Shown: positions 42,698 through 52,052, counted from the stretch's first letter. The stretch is DNA of 64,000 nucleotides from Treponema denticola (GCF_024400535.1 NZ_CP038800.1:2790001-2854000), one strand, 5' to 3'. Made by a program: numbers and translations. The notes: generated by a model not told the origin, from the sequence alone.

Positions 42698-43327
42698 ATG
42701 CCGAAAAAAACATTTTTAAATTTGCCGCAAGAAAAACAAAAACGAATCCTCGAAACCTGCAAAAAAGAATTTGAAGAAAAGCCTCTTTTTCAAGCAAGCG
42801 TTTCAGATATTGTAAAAACCCTTAGCATAGCCAGAGGAAGTTTTTATCAATATTTTGAAAGTTTAGAAGAATGTTTTTTTACGATTTTAAGCTCCGAAAA
42901 TATGGATGTTCACGCCCTTTTTCAAGAAGCTTTAAAGGAAATGGATTACGATTTTTTTAATGCCCTTTTACGATATGGAGAAATTTTAGCAAAGGAGCTT
43001 TATAAAAAATCCAAGAGAAATCTATATCATAACCGCTTTCTTTATTGGACACCCGATTTAGATAAAGCTTGGCTTGAATACCGCAAAAATAACCTTCAAA
43101 TTGAAAAAGTTTCTGAGATGGAAGAAAACTATTTTTCAAATTTAAAAGAGAGTCTGCCTTCCCTGTCTTCACATGAAGATATAAAAGAGCTCATAGAGTT
43201 TACCAAAGCCATCGTTCATAGCCTCATATCAAGGTCCTTTGTGGAAAACTGGGAACCTCAGACATTTATAATGCACTTTAAAAAACAAATAATGTGGATG
43301 GAAAAAGGGCTTAGGGGCGGTATATAG
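42698..43327 (+). CDS. TetR-family transcriptional regulator
   Basis: A 209-residue regulator. The N-terminal helix-turn-helix reads FEEKPLFQASVSDIVKTLSIARGSFYQYFESLEECF, the TetR DNA-binding signature (residues about 25-60); the C-terminal helical domain would bind an unknown effector. The ATG at 42698 is preferred over 42650 because the TetR fold begins just after MPKKTFLNLPQEKQKR. No ribosome site is visible; TACATT lies five bases upstream, so it may also be leaderless. It ends 70 bases before a convergent terminator. Confidence 0.85.
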   Translation: MPKKTFLNLPQEKQKRILETCKKEFEEKPLFQASVSDIVKTLSIARGSFYQYFESLEECFFTILSSENMDVHALFQEALKEMDYDFFNALLRYGEILAKELYKKSKRNLYHNRFLYWTPDLDKAWLEYRKNNLQIEKVSEMEENYFSNLKESLPSLSSHEDIKELIEFTKAIVHSLISRSFVENWEPQTFIMHFKKQIMWMEKGLRGGI

Positions 43328-43397
43328 AATTACAAAAATATTCTTATCAGTTCAATTTGACTTATCTTATGTATATTGAATATTGTAACCACTAAAA

Positions 43398-43424
43398 AAG
43401 ACCCGCTTCTGCGGGTCTTCAGTT
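43398..43424. terminator. Bidirectional terminator between the TetR gene and the 47-aa gene
   Basis: AAGACCCGC pairs with GCGGGTCTT around the four-base loop TTCT, flanked by A-rich and T-rich DNA on either side. Confidence 0.85.
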
Positions 43425-43476
43425 TTATGGATAAATCTTTAAATAAAGATTTTATGGCCTCAAAGTATTTACAAAA

Positions 43477-43620
43477 TTAGATTGTAAAGTAGTTGATCCC
43501 TACATGAGCTTTCCAAACAAGGGTCTGCTCTTGAATTTTTTCTTGCGGTGTAAGTAATTCAGATCTTTGAGGGTTTCCGCTTTTTCTGTTTGACTTAATC
43601 AGTTTAAATAATGTTTTCAT
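43477..43620 (-). CDS. 47-residue small protein with complete expression signals
   Basis: ATG 43618-43620 opens a 48-codon frame ending in TAA at 43477-43479: MKTLFKLIKSNRKSGNPQRS, then ELLTPQEKIQEQTLVWKAHV, then GINYFTI. AAGGAGAG sits eight bases before the ATG, a promoter (TTGACT-17-TATATT) is 53 bases upstream, and a strong hairpin terminator follows about 55 bases after the stop. The first part is basic (Lys/Arg rich) with a short amphipathic helix; the end is hydrophobic and aromatic. There is no signal peptide or lipobox. I know no family for it. It is an isolated single-gene unit between murB and the TetR gene, but not convergent with any obvious target. Confidence 0.75.
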   Translation of the reverse strand: MKTLFKLIKSNRKSGNPQRSELLTPQEKIQEQTLVWKAHVGINYFTI

Positions 43621-43672
43621 CTTTTTCTCTCCTTAAAGATATTCGGCAGTGTTACCTGCTCTTGATATATCT

Positions 43673-43701
43673 AATATACATTAAAAGAAAAAAGAAGTCA
43701 A
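43673..43701 (-). promoter_or_regulatory. Promoter of the 47-residue protein gene
   Basis: Minus strand TTGACT (43701-43696), 17 bases, TATATT (43678-43673). The predicted leader is about 45 bases and contains GCAG...CTGC, which could form a small hairpin. Confidence 0.75.
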
Positions 43702-43791
43702 GCGAATTTAAAAGAATTTTATATATTTTTGTGTAATTTTACAGAAATATTTGCAATTTCTTACGTTTTATTGCGGTAATCTCTAAAAAAT

Positions 43792-44763
43792 CTAATTCCA
43801 ATCGCCTGAAAAAATAACTTCCGTCTCAAGGAAAAAACCAGTCTTATCTTTAACAGTTTTTTGAACCTTTTCTATCAAAGTTTTTACGTCTGAAGCGGAG
43901 GCTTCATCTCGGTTAATTACAAAATTCCCATGCCAAGGAGCCACCTGAGCACCTCCTTCACAAAGGCCTTTTAATCCCGCATCCTCTATCAGCTTGCCGC
44001 TGGGCTGTCCAAAGGCTCTATTATTTTTAAATGTACTTCCGGCAGAAGGAGCCTTAAAATGCCCCTTTAAAATTCTATCTTGAACTTTTTCCTCGGTTTT
44101 TGCAGCAATTTCTTCTTTTATTCCATGGGTTAATGTAAATACGGCAGAAAGCACTATTTTTCTATCTTTTGTAATCTCGGTACTTACCGGATTTTGTTGA
44201 AAGGGCGAAACCTTATAATCCCAATCGGAAGGATTGTATTCATATTCTGTAAATTCCGTTCTGTCATCATCGGCTAAGATATATTTTACGGATTTTAATC
44301 TATCCGAGATTGAAACATCATAACAGCGTGCATTCATAAATACAGCCCCCCCTACACTTCCGGGGAGACCTCCAAAACACTCCAGACCTGAAAAAGCTTT
44401 TTCTACAGCCCATTTTGTAAGATTATCGGTGAGGACTCCAGATCCGGCTCTTACAAAAACCTTGTCCTTAGATTCACCTATGACTTCTATCTTGTTTAAG
44501 TTTTTTAGGCTTATTAAAACACCTCGAACCCCCTTATCTGAGACAAGAACGTTTGTTCCGCCGCCCATTAATGAGGCCGGAATCTTATTTTTGCTTAAAA
44601 AAATTAAGGCTTCTTTTAAATGGTCTTCATTTTTAGGATAAAAAAGAGCGTCTGCAGGACCCCCAATCTTGTATGCTGTAAGAGGCTTTATGGCCTTATC
44701 GAATTCTATAGTTCCCTCTTGAAATAAAGGGGTATTATGAAGTATACTAAATAAATTATTCAT
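43792..44763 (-). CDS. murB: UDP-N-acetylenolpyruvoylglucosamine reductase MurB
   Basis: A 323-residue flavoenzyme of peptidoglycan synthesis, reducing the enolpyruvyl group to lactyl with NADPH. Motifs: YKIGGPADALFYP (FAD-binding start), MGGGTNVLVSDKGVRG, FGGLPGSVGGAVFMNARCYD and KAPSAGSTFKNN with the catalytic Ser. The final ETEVIFSG carries the late Glu. Type II-like, without the extra C-terminal domain of the E. coli enzyme. It is divergent from cysS. TATACT is eight bases from the ATG with TTGTTA at 17 bases, and no ribosome site is seen. Confidence 0.95.
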   Translation of the reverse strand: MNNLFSILHNTPLFQEGTIEFDKAIKPLTAYKIGGPADALFYPKNEDHLKEALIFLSKNKIPASLMGGGTNVLVSDKGVRGVLISLKNLNKIEVIGESKDKVFVRAGSGVLTDNLTKWAVEKAFSGLECFGGLPGSVGGAVFMNARCYDVSISDRLKSVKYILADDDRTEFTEYEYNPSDWDYKVSPFQQNPVSTEITKDRKIVLSAVFTLTHGIKEEIAAKTEEKVQDRILKGHFKAPSAGSTFKNNRAFGQPSGKLIEDAGLKGLCEGGAQVAPWHGNFVINRDEASASDVKTLIEKVQKTVKDKTGFFLETEVIFSGDWN

Positions 44764-44771
44764 TTGATTTT

Positions 44772-44800
44772 AGTATATACTATTATGTATTAGGTAACAA
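44772..44800 (-). promoter_or_regulatory. Promoter of murB, leader of at most one or two bases
   Basis: Minus strand TTGTTA (44800-44795), 17 bases, TATACT (44777-44772), eight bases, ATG. The mRNA would start at or next to the start codon. Confidence 0.6.
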
Positions 44801-44823
44801 GATATATAGAAGGAGTAAGATGT

Positions 44824-46302
44824 ATGAGCTTAAAATTACATAATACCTTGGGTAATAAAAAAGAAGAATTTGTTCCTATTCATGAAGGCAAGGCTGGAGT
44901 TTACGGCTGCGGGCCTACCGTATATGACTATGCACATATAGGAAACTTACGCACCTACGTTTTTCAGGATATTCTTGTTAAGACTTTAAGATTTTTAGGT
45001 TATGATGTTACCCATGTTATGAATATAACCGATGTCGGGCATCTAACCGATGACGAAGATTCGGGCGAAGATAAGATGGTAAAATCTGCTGAAGAACGCG
45101 GAAAATCGGTGCTTGAAATTGCAGAATTTTATACAAAGGCCTTTTTTAACGATACCGAAAGGCTGAATATCGAAAGACCCGGTATTGTCTGCAAGGCTAC
45201 AGAGCACATAAATGAAATGATAGAGCTTATAAAAAGAATAGAAGCAAACGGGCACACCTACATGGCGGGCGGAAACCTTTACTATGATATTTCTACCTTT
45301 CCTAAATACGGAGAGTTGGCAAATATAAACCTTGAAGACCTTAAGGCCGGAGCCCGTATCGAAATAGATAAAAATAAACGCAATCCTCATGATTTTGTTC
45401 TTTGGTTTACAAAGAGCAAGTTTGAAAATCAGGCCCTTATCTGGGATTCGCCTTGGGGACGGGGCTATCCCGGCTGGCATATCGAGTGCTCTGCCATGAG
45501 TATGAAGTATCTGGGAGAACAAATCGATATTCACAAGGGCGGTATAGACCATATAAGGGTACACCATACCAATGAAATAGCCCAATCCGAAGGAGCTACG
45601 GGAAAAAAATGGGTAAACTATTGGCTTCATAACGAATTCCTCGTTATGAATAAGGGCAAGATGTCTAAATCTTCCGGGTCTTTTATCATTTTAGAAGATG
45701 TTATCAATAAGGGTTTTTCAGCCCTTGACTACCGTTTCTTGCTCTTGGGCGGGCATTACCGAAGTCAGCTTACCTTTTCATGGGAAGCTATGGAAACGGC
45801 AAAAAACGGCCGAAAAAACTTAAATAACAGAGTTGCAAAATGGTTGGATGGATTATCGGATGCCGAAATAAGGAAATATGTATCCTTGACTGAAAACCTT
45901 AACCTTAAAAGTGCAAAAGACATAATAAAAAATGAAAAAGCTCTCAGCTGCTTTGATAATTTTATTGCCGCTATGGAAGATGATTTATCTACACCCAAGG
46001 CCTTATCGGAGCTGCAGCTTTTGATAAAAGGAAAAAACATTCCGCAAAAGGATGTATTAACGGTCCTTGCCGCTATGGATTCGATTTTAGGCATTAAATT
46101 GATAGAAGAATCCCTTAATACGCTAAAAGATAAAGGTTCTATTGAAATCGATGAATCCGAAATTCTTAGATTAATAGAGGAGAGAGCTTCGGCAAAACTT
46201 GACAAAAATTATAAGTTGGCTGATGAAATTAGGGATAAACTAAAGGGTATGGGTATTATCCTAGAAGATCAGGCCGGTAAAACAACATGGAAAAAATTAT
46301 AA
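44824..46302 (+). CDS. cysS: Cysteine-tRNA ligase
   Basis: A 492-residue class I synthetase. The HIGH motif reads YAHIGNLRT (residues about 38-46) next to the Zn-binding Cys of YGCGPTVYDY; a second Zn Cys/His set lies at HIECSAMS and the HTNEIAQSEG segment; KMSKS is present as KGKMSKSSGSF. The helical anticodon-binding end follows. AAGGAG nine bases upstream sets the start at 44824; an ATG four bases earlier opens a seven-codon frame only. Divergent from murB. Confidence 0.96.
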   Translation: MSLKLHNTLGNKKEEFVPIHEGKAGVYGCGPTVYDYAHIGNLRTYVFQDILVKTLRFLGYDVTHVMNITDVGHLTDDEDSGEDKMVKSAEERGKSVLEIAEFYTKAFFNDTERLNIERPGIVCKATEHINEMIELIKRIEANGHTYMAGGNLYYDISTFPKYGELANINLEDLKAGARIEIDKNKRNPHDFVLWFTKSKFENQALIWDSPWGRGYPGWHIECSAMSMKYLGEQIDIHKGGIDHIRVHHTNEIAQSEGATGKKWVNYWLHNEFLVMNKGKMSKSSGSFIILEDVINKGFSALDYRFLLLGGHYRSQLTFSWEAMETAKNGRKNLNNRVAKWLDGLSDAEIRKYVSLTENLNLKSAKDIIKNEKALSCFDNFIAAMEDDLSTPKALSELQLLIKGKNIPQKDVLTVLAAMDSILGIKLIEESLNTLKDKGSIEIDESEILRLIEERASAKLDKNYKLADEIRDKLKGMGIILEDQAGKTTWKKL

Positions 46303-46327
46303 GTTTTATGATTTTTTAATAAAACTG
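46300..46327 (+). terminator. Weak AT-rich hairpin after cysS
   Basis: AGTTTTAT pairs with ATAAAACT across a T-rich loop just before the sigma factor gene. It may attenuate rather than stop transcription. Confidence 0.35.
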
Positions 46328-46346
46328 TAACGTCTTGGAGTTCGGA

Positions 46347-46889
46347 ATGTTTAAAGGGAAAGGTATTTTGAGGGCAACATCAGATGAAGACTTTAGAGCA
46401 ATCTACGAGGCCCTTATGCCTGTTATTTATAAAGTAGCCTACAATATAGTCAGAGAAGGGGACGTAGCTGAAGATATCTGTCATGATTCTTTAATAAAAA
46501 TGACAGAGAAAAAAATGGACTTTCCGTCAATGGATGATGCTAAGTACTGGCTTATTAGGGTTACACGGAATGCATCGCTTAATTATGTAAAAAGGTGCGG
46601 ACGGGAACGAAAAGCTTATGCTAAAGCTCTAAAGGAAGACTCTCGTAAGGTCGATACTGGAGAGGAGATAGTATTAAAACAAGAGTCTATAAATTCCGTT
46701 CAAGCAGCTCTTGAAAAATTGCCTAAGAATTTAAGGGCTGTTTTACAGCTTAAAGAATACGGCAGTTTGAACTACAAGGAGATAGGGAGCATTCTTGGGA
46801 TAAGCGAAGGTAATGTTAAGGTTCGAGTTTTTAGAGCTCGTGAACAATTATCAAAGTATATAGGAGAAAGTGATGTCTACATGCCCTGA
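46347..46889 (+). CDS. ECF-family RNA polymerase sigma factor
   Basis: A 180-residue sigma factor of the extracytoplasmic-function type. Region 2 (AYNIVREGDVAEDICHDSLIKM, then YWLIRVTRNASLNYVKR) and region 4 (LEKLPKNLRAVLQLKEYGSL, NYKEIGSILGISEGNVKVRVFRAREQL) are complete, with no region 3. The start at 46347 (MFKGKGIL) has TTGGAG seven bases upstream; a TTG at 46335 would overlap that site. The anti-sigma gene overlaps its last 17 bases, the usual arrangement for an envelope-responsive pair. Confidence 0.92.
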   Translation: MFKGKGILRATSDEDFRAIYEALMPVIYKVAYNIVREGDVAEDICHDSLIKMTEKKMDFPSMDDAKYWLIRVTRNASLNYVKRCGRERKAYAKALKEDSRKVDTGEEIVLKQESINSVQAALEKLPKNLRAVLQLKEYGSLNYKEIGSILGISEGNVKVRVFRAREQLSKYIGESDVYMP

Positions 46890-47526
46890 TAAAGATTTAT
46901 ATTCGGCCTATGTTGATGGAGAATTAGAGTCCCCATGGAAAGAAAAAATTGAAGACCATCTGAAATCTTGTGAAAAATGCAAGCTTATTGTGGAATTTTA
47001 TAGGAGCATAAGTTTAAACTTATCACAAGCATCGCAGCCTGAGCTGGATCTTAACGGTTCTTTTTTAAAGTTATATGCCAAAAGGAAAGAATGTATTCAG
47101 AGGATGGAAAACAATCAAAAAAAAGCAGCTAGCTGGATGTATAAGTCTGTAAAAATTCCTATACCCGCTCTAGCTGCCGCTGCAATATTACTTTTTGTTT
47201 GTACTCCTATGGTTATGCTTAGCACAAGCAAAACTTTGAACGCTTCAGATAATGCGGATTTAGGATTTAAAACAGTTATGCCTATTTCTCAACCTTCTAA
47301 AACAGAAAAAAAATTTTCATTAAACGTTGCAAATATTTTTGGGATAAAAAAGAATGTTTCTACAAATAAAGAAATAAATCTTTGTGACTATATGAATTTT
47401 TATTTACCCCCAAAAGATTCTGATTTTGAACTAAACAATGTTTTAGGAGTAGATATAAAGTCTGATTCTATATTTCTAAATAATAAATCGACTGTAACTG
47501 CAACTTCTGTAAAAAATGGGCAATAG
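46873..47526 (+). CDS. Zinc-finger transmembrane anti-sigma factor
   Basis: A 217-residue protein. The N-terminal cytoplasmic anti-sigma zinc finger reads LYSAYVDGELESPWKEKIEDHLKSCEKCKL (H-x3-C-x2-C at about residues 33-40). One membrane helix near residues 96-117 (IPIPALAAAAILLFVCTPMVML) is followed by a periplasmic tail of about 100 residues. The start is the ATG at 46873, with AGGAG eight bases upstream; the preceding GTG would be too close. It should hold the ECF factor at the membrane until a signal reaches the periplasm. The following gene overlaps its last 11 bases. Confidence 0.88.
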   Translation: MSTCPDKDLYSAYVDGELESPWKEKIEDHLKSCEKCKLIVEFYRSISLNLSQASQPELDLNGSFLKLYAKRKECIQRMENNQKKAASWMYKSVKIPIPALAAAAILLFVCTPMVMLSTSKTLNASDNADLGFKTVMPISQPSKTEKKFSLNVANIFGIKKNVSTNKEINLCDYMNFYLPPKDSDFELNNVLGVDIKSDSIFLNNKSTVTATSVKNGQ

Positions 47527-49195
47527 ATTTTCTTATTTATTTAAAAAGGTTTTTATTTTTAGATTTACTGTTTTTCTTATTTTATTCGGTTTCTTTGCAG
47601 CTCTTATTTTGTATCTAACGTCTTTAACTGCTAAATATCCCTCGATAATAGAAATAACACCTCCTATTGCGGAAGCCGGTAACAATATAGTTATAAAAGG
47701 TGAAAATTTTGGGAATGAGATAGATTCTTCATGGATTGAAATCGGAGACTCCATTATTCAGGCTGAAAATTGTGATATTTGGACTGACACAAAAATAAGC
47801 TTTAAATATCCTGAATACCAAAAAGGCGGTCTATTATATGTAGTGGTACAAAATAAAAAATCGGCGCCTACCTTTATGGCCTCTGTTTCTTCTATTCCGG
47901 TTATAAGAGATAAAACAGCTTCAGGCGGCACTCCGTCAATTATTTCCATAAATAAAGATCTTGCCGAAATCGGCAGTATTATAAAAATTTCAGGCGAAAA
48001 TTTTGGAGAAACAAGAGGGTCTTCACAGGTTCTGTTTGTATCGGATTTTAATCCGGCGATGATCCAACAGATTGAGCAAAAACAGGATGTTGAAGCGGCC
48101 AGATGTTCAGACTATGATTTCGATTTTGTTTTTTGGTCAAATGACGAGCTTCATGTAAGGGTGCCTGACGGTGCAGATTCAGGTATGCTGCTGGTTCTAA
48201 CCTCTGCAGGAGCAAGTAATCCTGTTCCTTTTAGAATAAAGAATAAGGTTGGAACAAAGACTTATTCCAACAAAAAGAATTTTGCTCTTGCTGCTGAGGT
48301 AGACATTTCGAATATATCCGCCTCAGAAAAGAATTCTCTTTTTATAAAAGTCCCAATTCCTGCCGCTTCTTATTCTCAGAGGGATGTTAAAATTTTATCA
48401 ATCACGCCTCCGCCTTTTGTTGCCGATTATCAGGGAGTTGCTATTCATCAATATGAAAATATAAAGGACTCGACAAAAATTCACATAAGGCAAGAATACG
48501 GTTTAAACACTTATGAGGTAAACACAAAGGTTAATCCTGTAAATGTCCGAATCAACTCTCAACAAAATAAAGAAATCTATGACAATTATGCTATCGCTAC
48601 AGGATTTATTCCATCCAATGACCCTGTAATTCAAAAAACAGCCGCCGAAATTGTTCAAAGTGAAAAGAATCCATATAATAAGGCTAGACGCATATATAAT
48701 TATTTATTAAAAAATGTTGAAATAATTCCGTCTTCAATATTGAACTCGGGGGATTCTCCGGTAAAGGCTTTAACCGAAAAAAAGGCAGATACTTACGATA
48801 TAGCAATTTTATTTGCGGCTATTGCAAGAGCTGCAGGCCTGCCTGCACAACCTATAGCCGGCGTTTTGGTAGATGTTGCTCAGACCTGCTATCTGCATTG
48901 GTGGTCTGAATTTTATCTGGAAGGCTTTGGCTGGATTCCTGTTGATTTGGGGATGGCAAAAGCGATTCCCTTTGATATGGGTGTATCGCAAAGAGAAAGC
49001 TGGTATTTCGGGAATTTAGATGCCTTTAGAATAACTTTTTCACGGGGATTAAATATTCAGCCTCCTATGACCTCAAACAGTACAATGGTCTCTAAAGAAA
49101 GAAACTATGCTTTTTATAGCGCTTGGGAAGAGTATTCAGGTATAACTAAATATGATTCGGTATGGCGTATTCCGGAAATAATTGCCGTCTACTAG
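47516..49195 (+). CDS. Membrane-anchored IPT/TIG and transglutaminase-like protein without catalytic Cys
   Basis: A 559-residue protein. A cytoplasmic start and one membrane helix (residues about 14-34) precede two IPT/TIG immunoglobulin-like repeats (IIEITPPIAEAGNNIVIKG at about 44, IISINKDLAEIGSIIKISG at about 141), a linker, and a C-terminal transglutaminase-like fold (YNKARRIYNYLLKNV, then TYDIAILFAAIARAAGLPAQ, HWWSEFYLEGFGWIPVDLG). In the catalytic position, where the family has GDCxD, the codon is ACT, giving ADTYD; the His and Asp partners remain. It is periplasm-facing and co-translated with the anti-sigma factor, so it may sense or deliver the envelope signal. Confidence 0.85.
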   Translation: MGNRFSYLFKKVFIFRFTVFLILFGFFAALILYLTSLTAKYPSIIEITPPIAEAGNNIVIKGENFGNEIDSSWIEIGDSIIQAENCDIWTDTKISFKYPEYQKGGLLYVVVQNKKSAPTFMASVSSIPVIRDKTASGGTPSIISINKDLAEIGSIIKISGENFGETRGSSQVLFVSDFNPAMIQQIEQKQDVEAARCSDYDFDFVFWSNDELHVRVPDGADSGMLLVLTSAGASNPVPFRIKNKVGTKTYSNKKNFALAAEVDISNISASEKNSLFIKVPIPAASYSQRDVKILSITPPPFVADYQGVAIHQYENIKDSTKIHIRQEYGLNTYEVNTKVNPVNVRINSQQNKEIYDNYAIATGFIPSNDPVIQKTAAEIVQSEKNPYNKARRIYNYLLKNVEIIPSSILNSGDSPVKALTEKKADTYDIAILFAAIARAAGLPAQPIAGVLVDVAQTCYLHWWSEFYLEGFGWIPVDLGMAKAIPFDMGVSQRESWYFGNLDAFRITFSRGLNIQPPMTSNSTMVSKERNYAFYSAWEEYSGITKYDSVWRIPEIIAVY

Positions 49196-50638
49196 TTATC
49201 TTTTCCAAAATGCAGGCATAAAATAAATTATCATTGTGTATAATTCCAACCGCCCTGCAAGCATTATAAAAGAAAAGAAAATTTTTACAGGAGATGAAAA
49301 AAATGCAAAGTTTCCGACAGGGCCGACGCTTCCAAAACCGGGGCCTATGTTTCCGATAAGAGCAAGAGAAGCCGTAAATCCGCTCAATAGATCAGCTCCG
49401 TCGGCGGCTGCAACCAATGCTGTAATAAGAGTTAAGAGGAAGTAGCAAAACATAAAACCTGCAACGCTGTAAACTATGTCCTTTCTTCCCGGACGGTTAT
49501 TAAGCTGAATACCGAAAACGCCATGGGGGCTTAAAAGGCGTTTTGCTTCCATTCCGGCCTGCTTTTGCAGGATTAGCCAGCGGATTACCTTGATGCTTCC
49601 TGCCGTTGAGCCTGAGCATCCTCCGACAAACATCAAGAAAAATAACACCATTTTTGCGAATTCGGGCCATGCGTTATAGTCGGCCGTTGAAAAGCCTGTA
49701 GTCGTTATTACTGAGGCAACTTGGAAAAAACTTTGTCTTAAACCTCCTCCGATTCCGTAAATTGGATAGATAGAAATAGCAATTAAAACGGTTGATACAA
49801 ATACTATTTTAAGATAGGCTTTAAGTTCCGAATTATGGAAAAATTCTTCCGGATGGCCGGTAAACAGGTGAAAATAAAGGCTGAAGTTTACACCTGCCAA
49901 AATCATAAAGACAGCACAAATAATTTCAACCGACGGAGAATTGAAGGCTCCAACGCTTGCATTTCTTGTAGAAAAGCCTCCTGTTCCCAAAGAGGCAAAG
50001 GTGTGGCAGAGGGCTTCGAGGAATGGAAGGCCGGCAAGCATTAAGAGGATTATCTGAACTATAGTCATTCCAAGATATATAAACCAAAGAGCTTTTGCCG
50101 TGTGGGTTATCTTTGCCGTTACCTTTCCCTTGTCGGGGCCGGTAGTTTCACTTTTGATGAGCTGAAAACCTCCTACTCCTAAAAGAGGAAAAAGGGCAAC
50201 GGTGAGGGCTACGATTCCCATTCCTCCAAGCCAGTGCATCTGGGTTCTCCATACATGCATTGTCATGGGGCAGGCTTCGACATTGGTAAGAATCGTTGCT
50301 CCCGTTGTTGTAAAACCGGACACGGATTCAAAGACGGCATCTGCAAAGTTGGGTATTACGCCTGAAATACATAATGGTATTGCTCCTAAAATACCCGCAG
50401 CTATCCATGCGGCTGCAACCAATATTATACCGCCCGAAACCGAAAGTCTGACTTTTTTGTTTCTCAAAAAAAAGAAAAAAACTGCTGCAACAGCAAAGAC
50501 AAAGGCTGTAGGAATTAAAAAAGACGGAATCAAGTAAGCTTCGTTTTGATAGAGGGCTGTTCCAATCGGAATGATGAAGCTTATGGAAATTATTGCAAGA
50601 ATCATAAAAATTATTCGGACATATTGTAAGGCTTTCAT
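49196..50638 (-). CDS. trkH: Potassium uptake protein TrkH
   Basis: A 480-residue polytopic transporter of the TrkH/TrkG type, with the four pore loops visible as [37 protein letters not shown] and [12 protein letters not shown]. About 10 membrane helices. It carries potassium across the inner membrane, gated by TrkA, whose gene lies seven bases upstream. Its stop abuts the convergent transglutaminase-like gene's stop with no gap. It is distinct from the KtrB at 39964, which has a different length and N-terminus. Confidence 0.93.
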   Translation of the reverse strand: MKALQYVRIIFMILAIISISFIIPIGTALYQNEAYLIPSFLIPTAFVFAVAAVFFFFLRNKKVRLSVSGGIILVAAAWIAAGILGAIPLCISGVIPNFADAVFESVSGFTTTGATILTNVEACPMTMHVWRTQMHWLGGMGIVALTVALFPLLGVGGFQLIKSETTGPDKGKVTAKITHTAKALWFIYLGMTIVQIILLMLAGLPFLEALCHTFASLGTGGFSTRNASVGAFNSPSVEIICAVFMILAGVNFSLYFHLFTGHPEEFFHNSELKAYLKIVFVSTVLIAISIYPIYGIGGGLRQSFFQVASVITTTGFSTADYNAWPEFAKMVLFFLMFVGGCSGSTAGSIKVIRWLILQKQAGMEAKRLLSPHGVFGIQLNNRPGRKDIVYSVAGFMFCYFLLTLITALVAAADGADLLSGFTASLALIGNIGPGFGSVGPVGNFAFFSSPVKIFFSFIMLAGRLELYTMIIYFMPAFWKR

Positions 50639-50645
50639 TTAAAAT

Positions 50646-52046
50646 CTAATTACCTCCGAACATTTTTATAATTTCGTCGCTTCGCGAAGATTTTACTATA
50701 AATACAATTTTATACCCGGCCTTGACCTCCGTATCTCCGGTAGGAATCTGTTCTCCGTTTTCATCAGTAACAAGAAGAACAAGATAGACTCCATGCTGAG
50801 ATATATCTTTTAGTTTTTGTCCGAGAACAGGGCTTTTTTCGGAGACTTGCAGTTCTATTATTTCAAGTTTACCGTCACCCATTGTATGAACGCTTGTTAC
50901 GTTTTCGCTTACAAGATGGCTCATTATAGAGTCTACGACTACATCTTTAAAAGAAACTGCGACATCGACACCGATCTTATATGCAACATTTTCAAGTACG
51001 GCACTTTGAACGAGAGATATCGTTTTATAAACACCAAGGGTTTTTAAGTATGCACAGGCAATCATATTAAATTCATAGTTCGGTGTTGTGCATATTACCA
51101 AGTCAAATGAGTCAAGGCCTATTTCGTCTACAAAGGATTCGTCTGTAACATCAGCTTTATAGATAGAAGCTTCGGGGAATTCTGCAGCGACTTCCTTTGC
51201 CTTTTTATCATTGGTCTCGATAATGGAAATCTTCCATTTTTGATTTAGATTGATAGGTAAAAGTTTTGACAGAAATGATTTTCCTTTTGAATTTCTAAGC
51301 AGGTATTCTGCGACGCTTTTTCCTATTCGGCCCATTCCTACCAAAGCAATTTTTTTAAATTCTTGAGTTTCGAATCCTGACAACTCATAAAATTTTTTTA
51401 TATGCTCAGGCTTTGTTAAAATTGAAACCCGTGTTCCTGCCGTTAAAATAGTGTCGCCTGACGGAATTCTATTTTTTCCGTTTTGCTCAACACTTACAAC
51501 AATGAAGGGTATGTCAACATATTTTCTGATATCAAAAACGGCAAGGCCGTCCAGAGTGCTTTTTTCACAAACATTAAATCGGGAAAGTTCATAGTTTGAA
51601 TTTTCAAAGGATAGAATGTCGCTGACGGCTCCGTGTTCGATAGCTTGAATCACAGCGAGGGCCGCTTCTTCATCGGGATAAACCAGAGCGTTTATACCCA
51701 GAGTTCTTTCTTCCGAAAAGTTTAGGGCCTTTACATAGTCTTCATTACGGACTCTTGCTATTTTTATAACTTGTGGGGCGAGGCTATCCGCGATGCCGCA
51801 GATTATCATATTGAGTTCATCCGAGTCGGTTACGGCTATCATGGCTTCGGCCTTTTTTATTCCGGCATCCAAGAGGATTTGAGTATCGTTTCCTGCTGCC
51901 TGTACTACCATACAGTCCAGCCTATTAGCTGCATGGCGTGCTGTGTCTTCATCTCGTTCTATCAAAACAACATCATGTTTTTTTCTTATAAGCCTGCGGG
52001 CTAATTCCGTTCCGGTAACACCGCCGCCAACTATAATTATTTTCAT
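50646..52046 (-). CDS. trkA: Potassium uptake regulator TrkA (two RCK domains)
   Basis: A 466-residue protein with tandem RCK modules. The first Rossmann domain starts at the N-terminus (KIIIVGGGVTGTELARRL) and ends with an RCK_C segment (IPSGDTILTAGTRVSIL). The second starts at about residue 231 (KIALVGMGRIGKSVAEYLL) and ends with TEVKAGYKIVFIV. Both GxGxxG nucleotide loops are intact. TACTAT lies six bases before the ATG with a weak -35, and no ribosome site is seen. Divergent from addB. Confidence 0.93.
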   Translation of the reverse strand: MKIIIVGGGVTGTELARRLIRKKHDVVLIERDEDTARHAANRLDCMVVQAAGNDTQILLDAGIKKAEAMIAVTDSDELNMIICGIADSLAPQVIKIARVRNEDYVKALNFSEERTLGINALVYPDEEAALAVIQAIEHGAVSDILSFENSNYELSRFNVCEKSTLDGLAVFDIRKYVDIPFIVVSVEQNGKNRIPSGDTILTAGTRVSILTKPEHIKKFYELSGFETQEFKKIALVGMGRIGKSVAEYLLRNSKGKSFLSKLLPINLNQKWKISIIETNDKKAKEVAAEFPEASIYKADVTDESFVDEIGLDSFDLVICTTPNYEFNMIACAYLKTLGVYKTISLVQSAVLENVAYKIGVDVAVSFKDVVVDSIMSHLVSENVTSVHTMGDGKLEIIELQVSEKSPVLGQKLKDISQHGVYLVLLVTDENGEQIPTGDTEVKAGYKIVFIVKSSRSDEIIKMFGGN

Positions 52047-52052
52047 ATTTTT

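Noticed and set aside
43350-43397. Promoter-like TTGACT...TATTGT on the plus strand before the terminator
   Set aside because: It would make a transcript of under 50 bases ending in the hairpin; the spacing is 18 bases and no product is evident.
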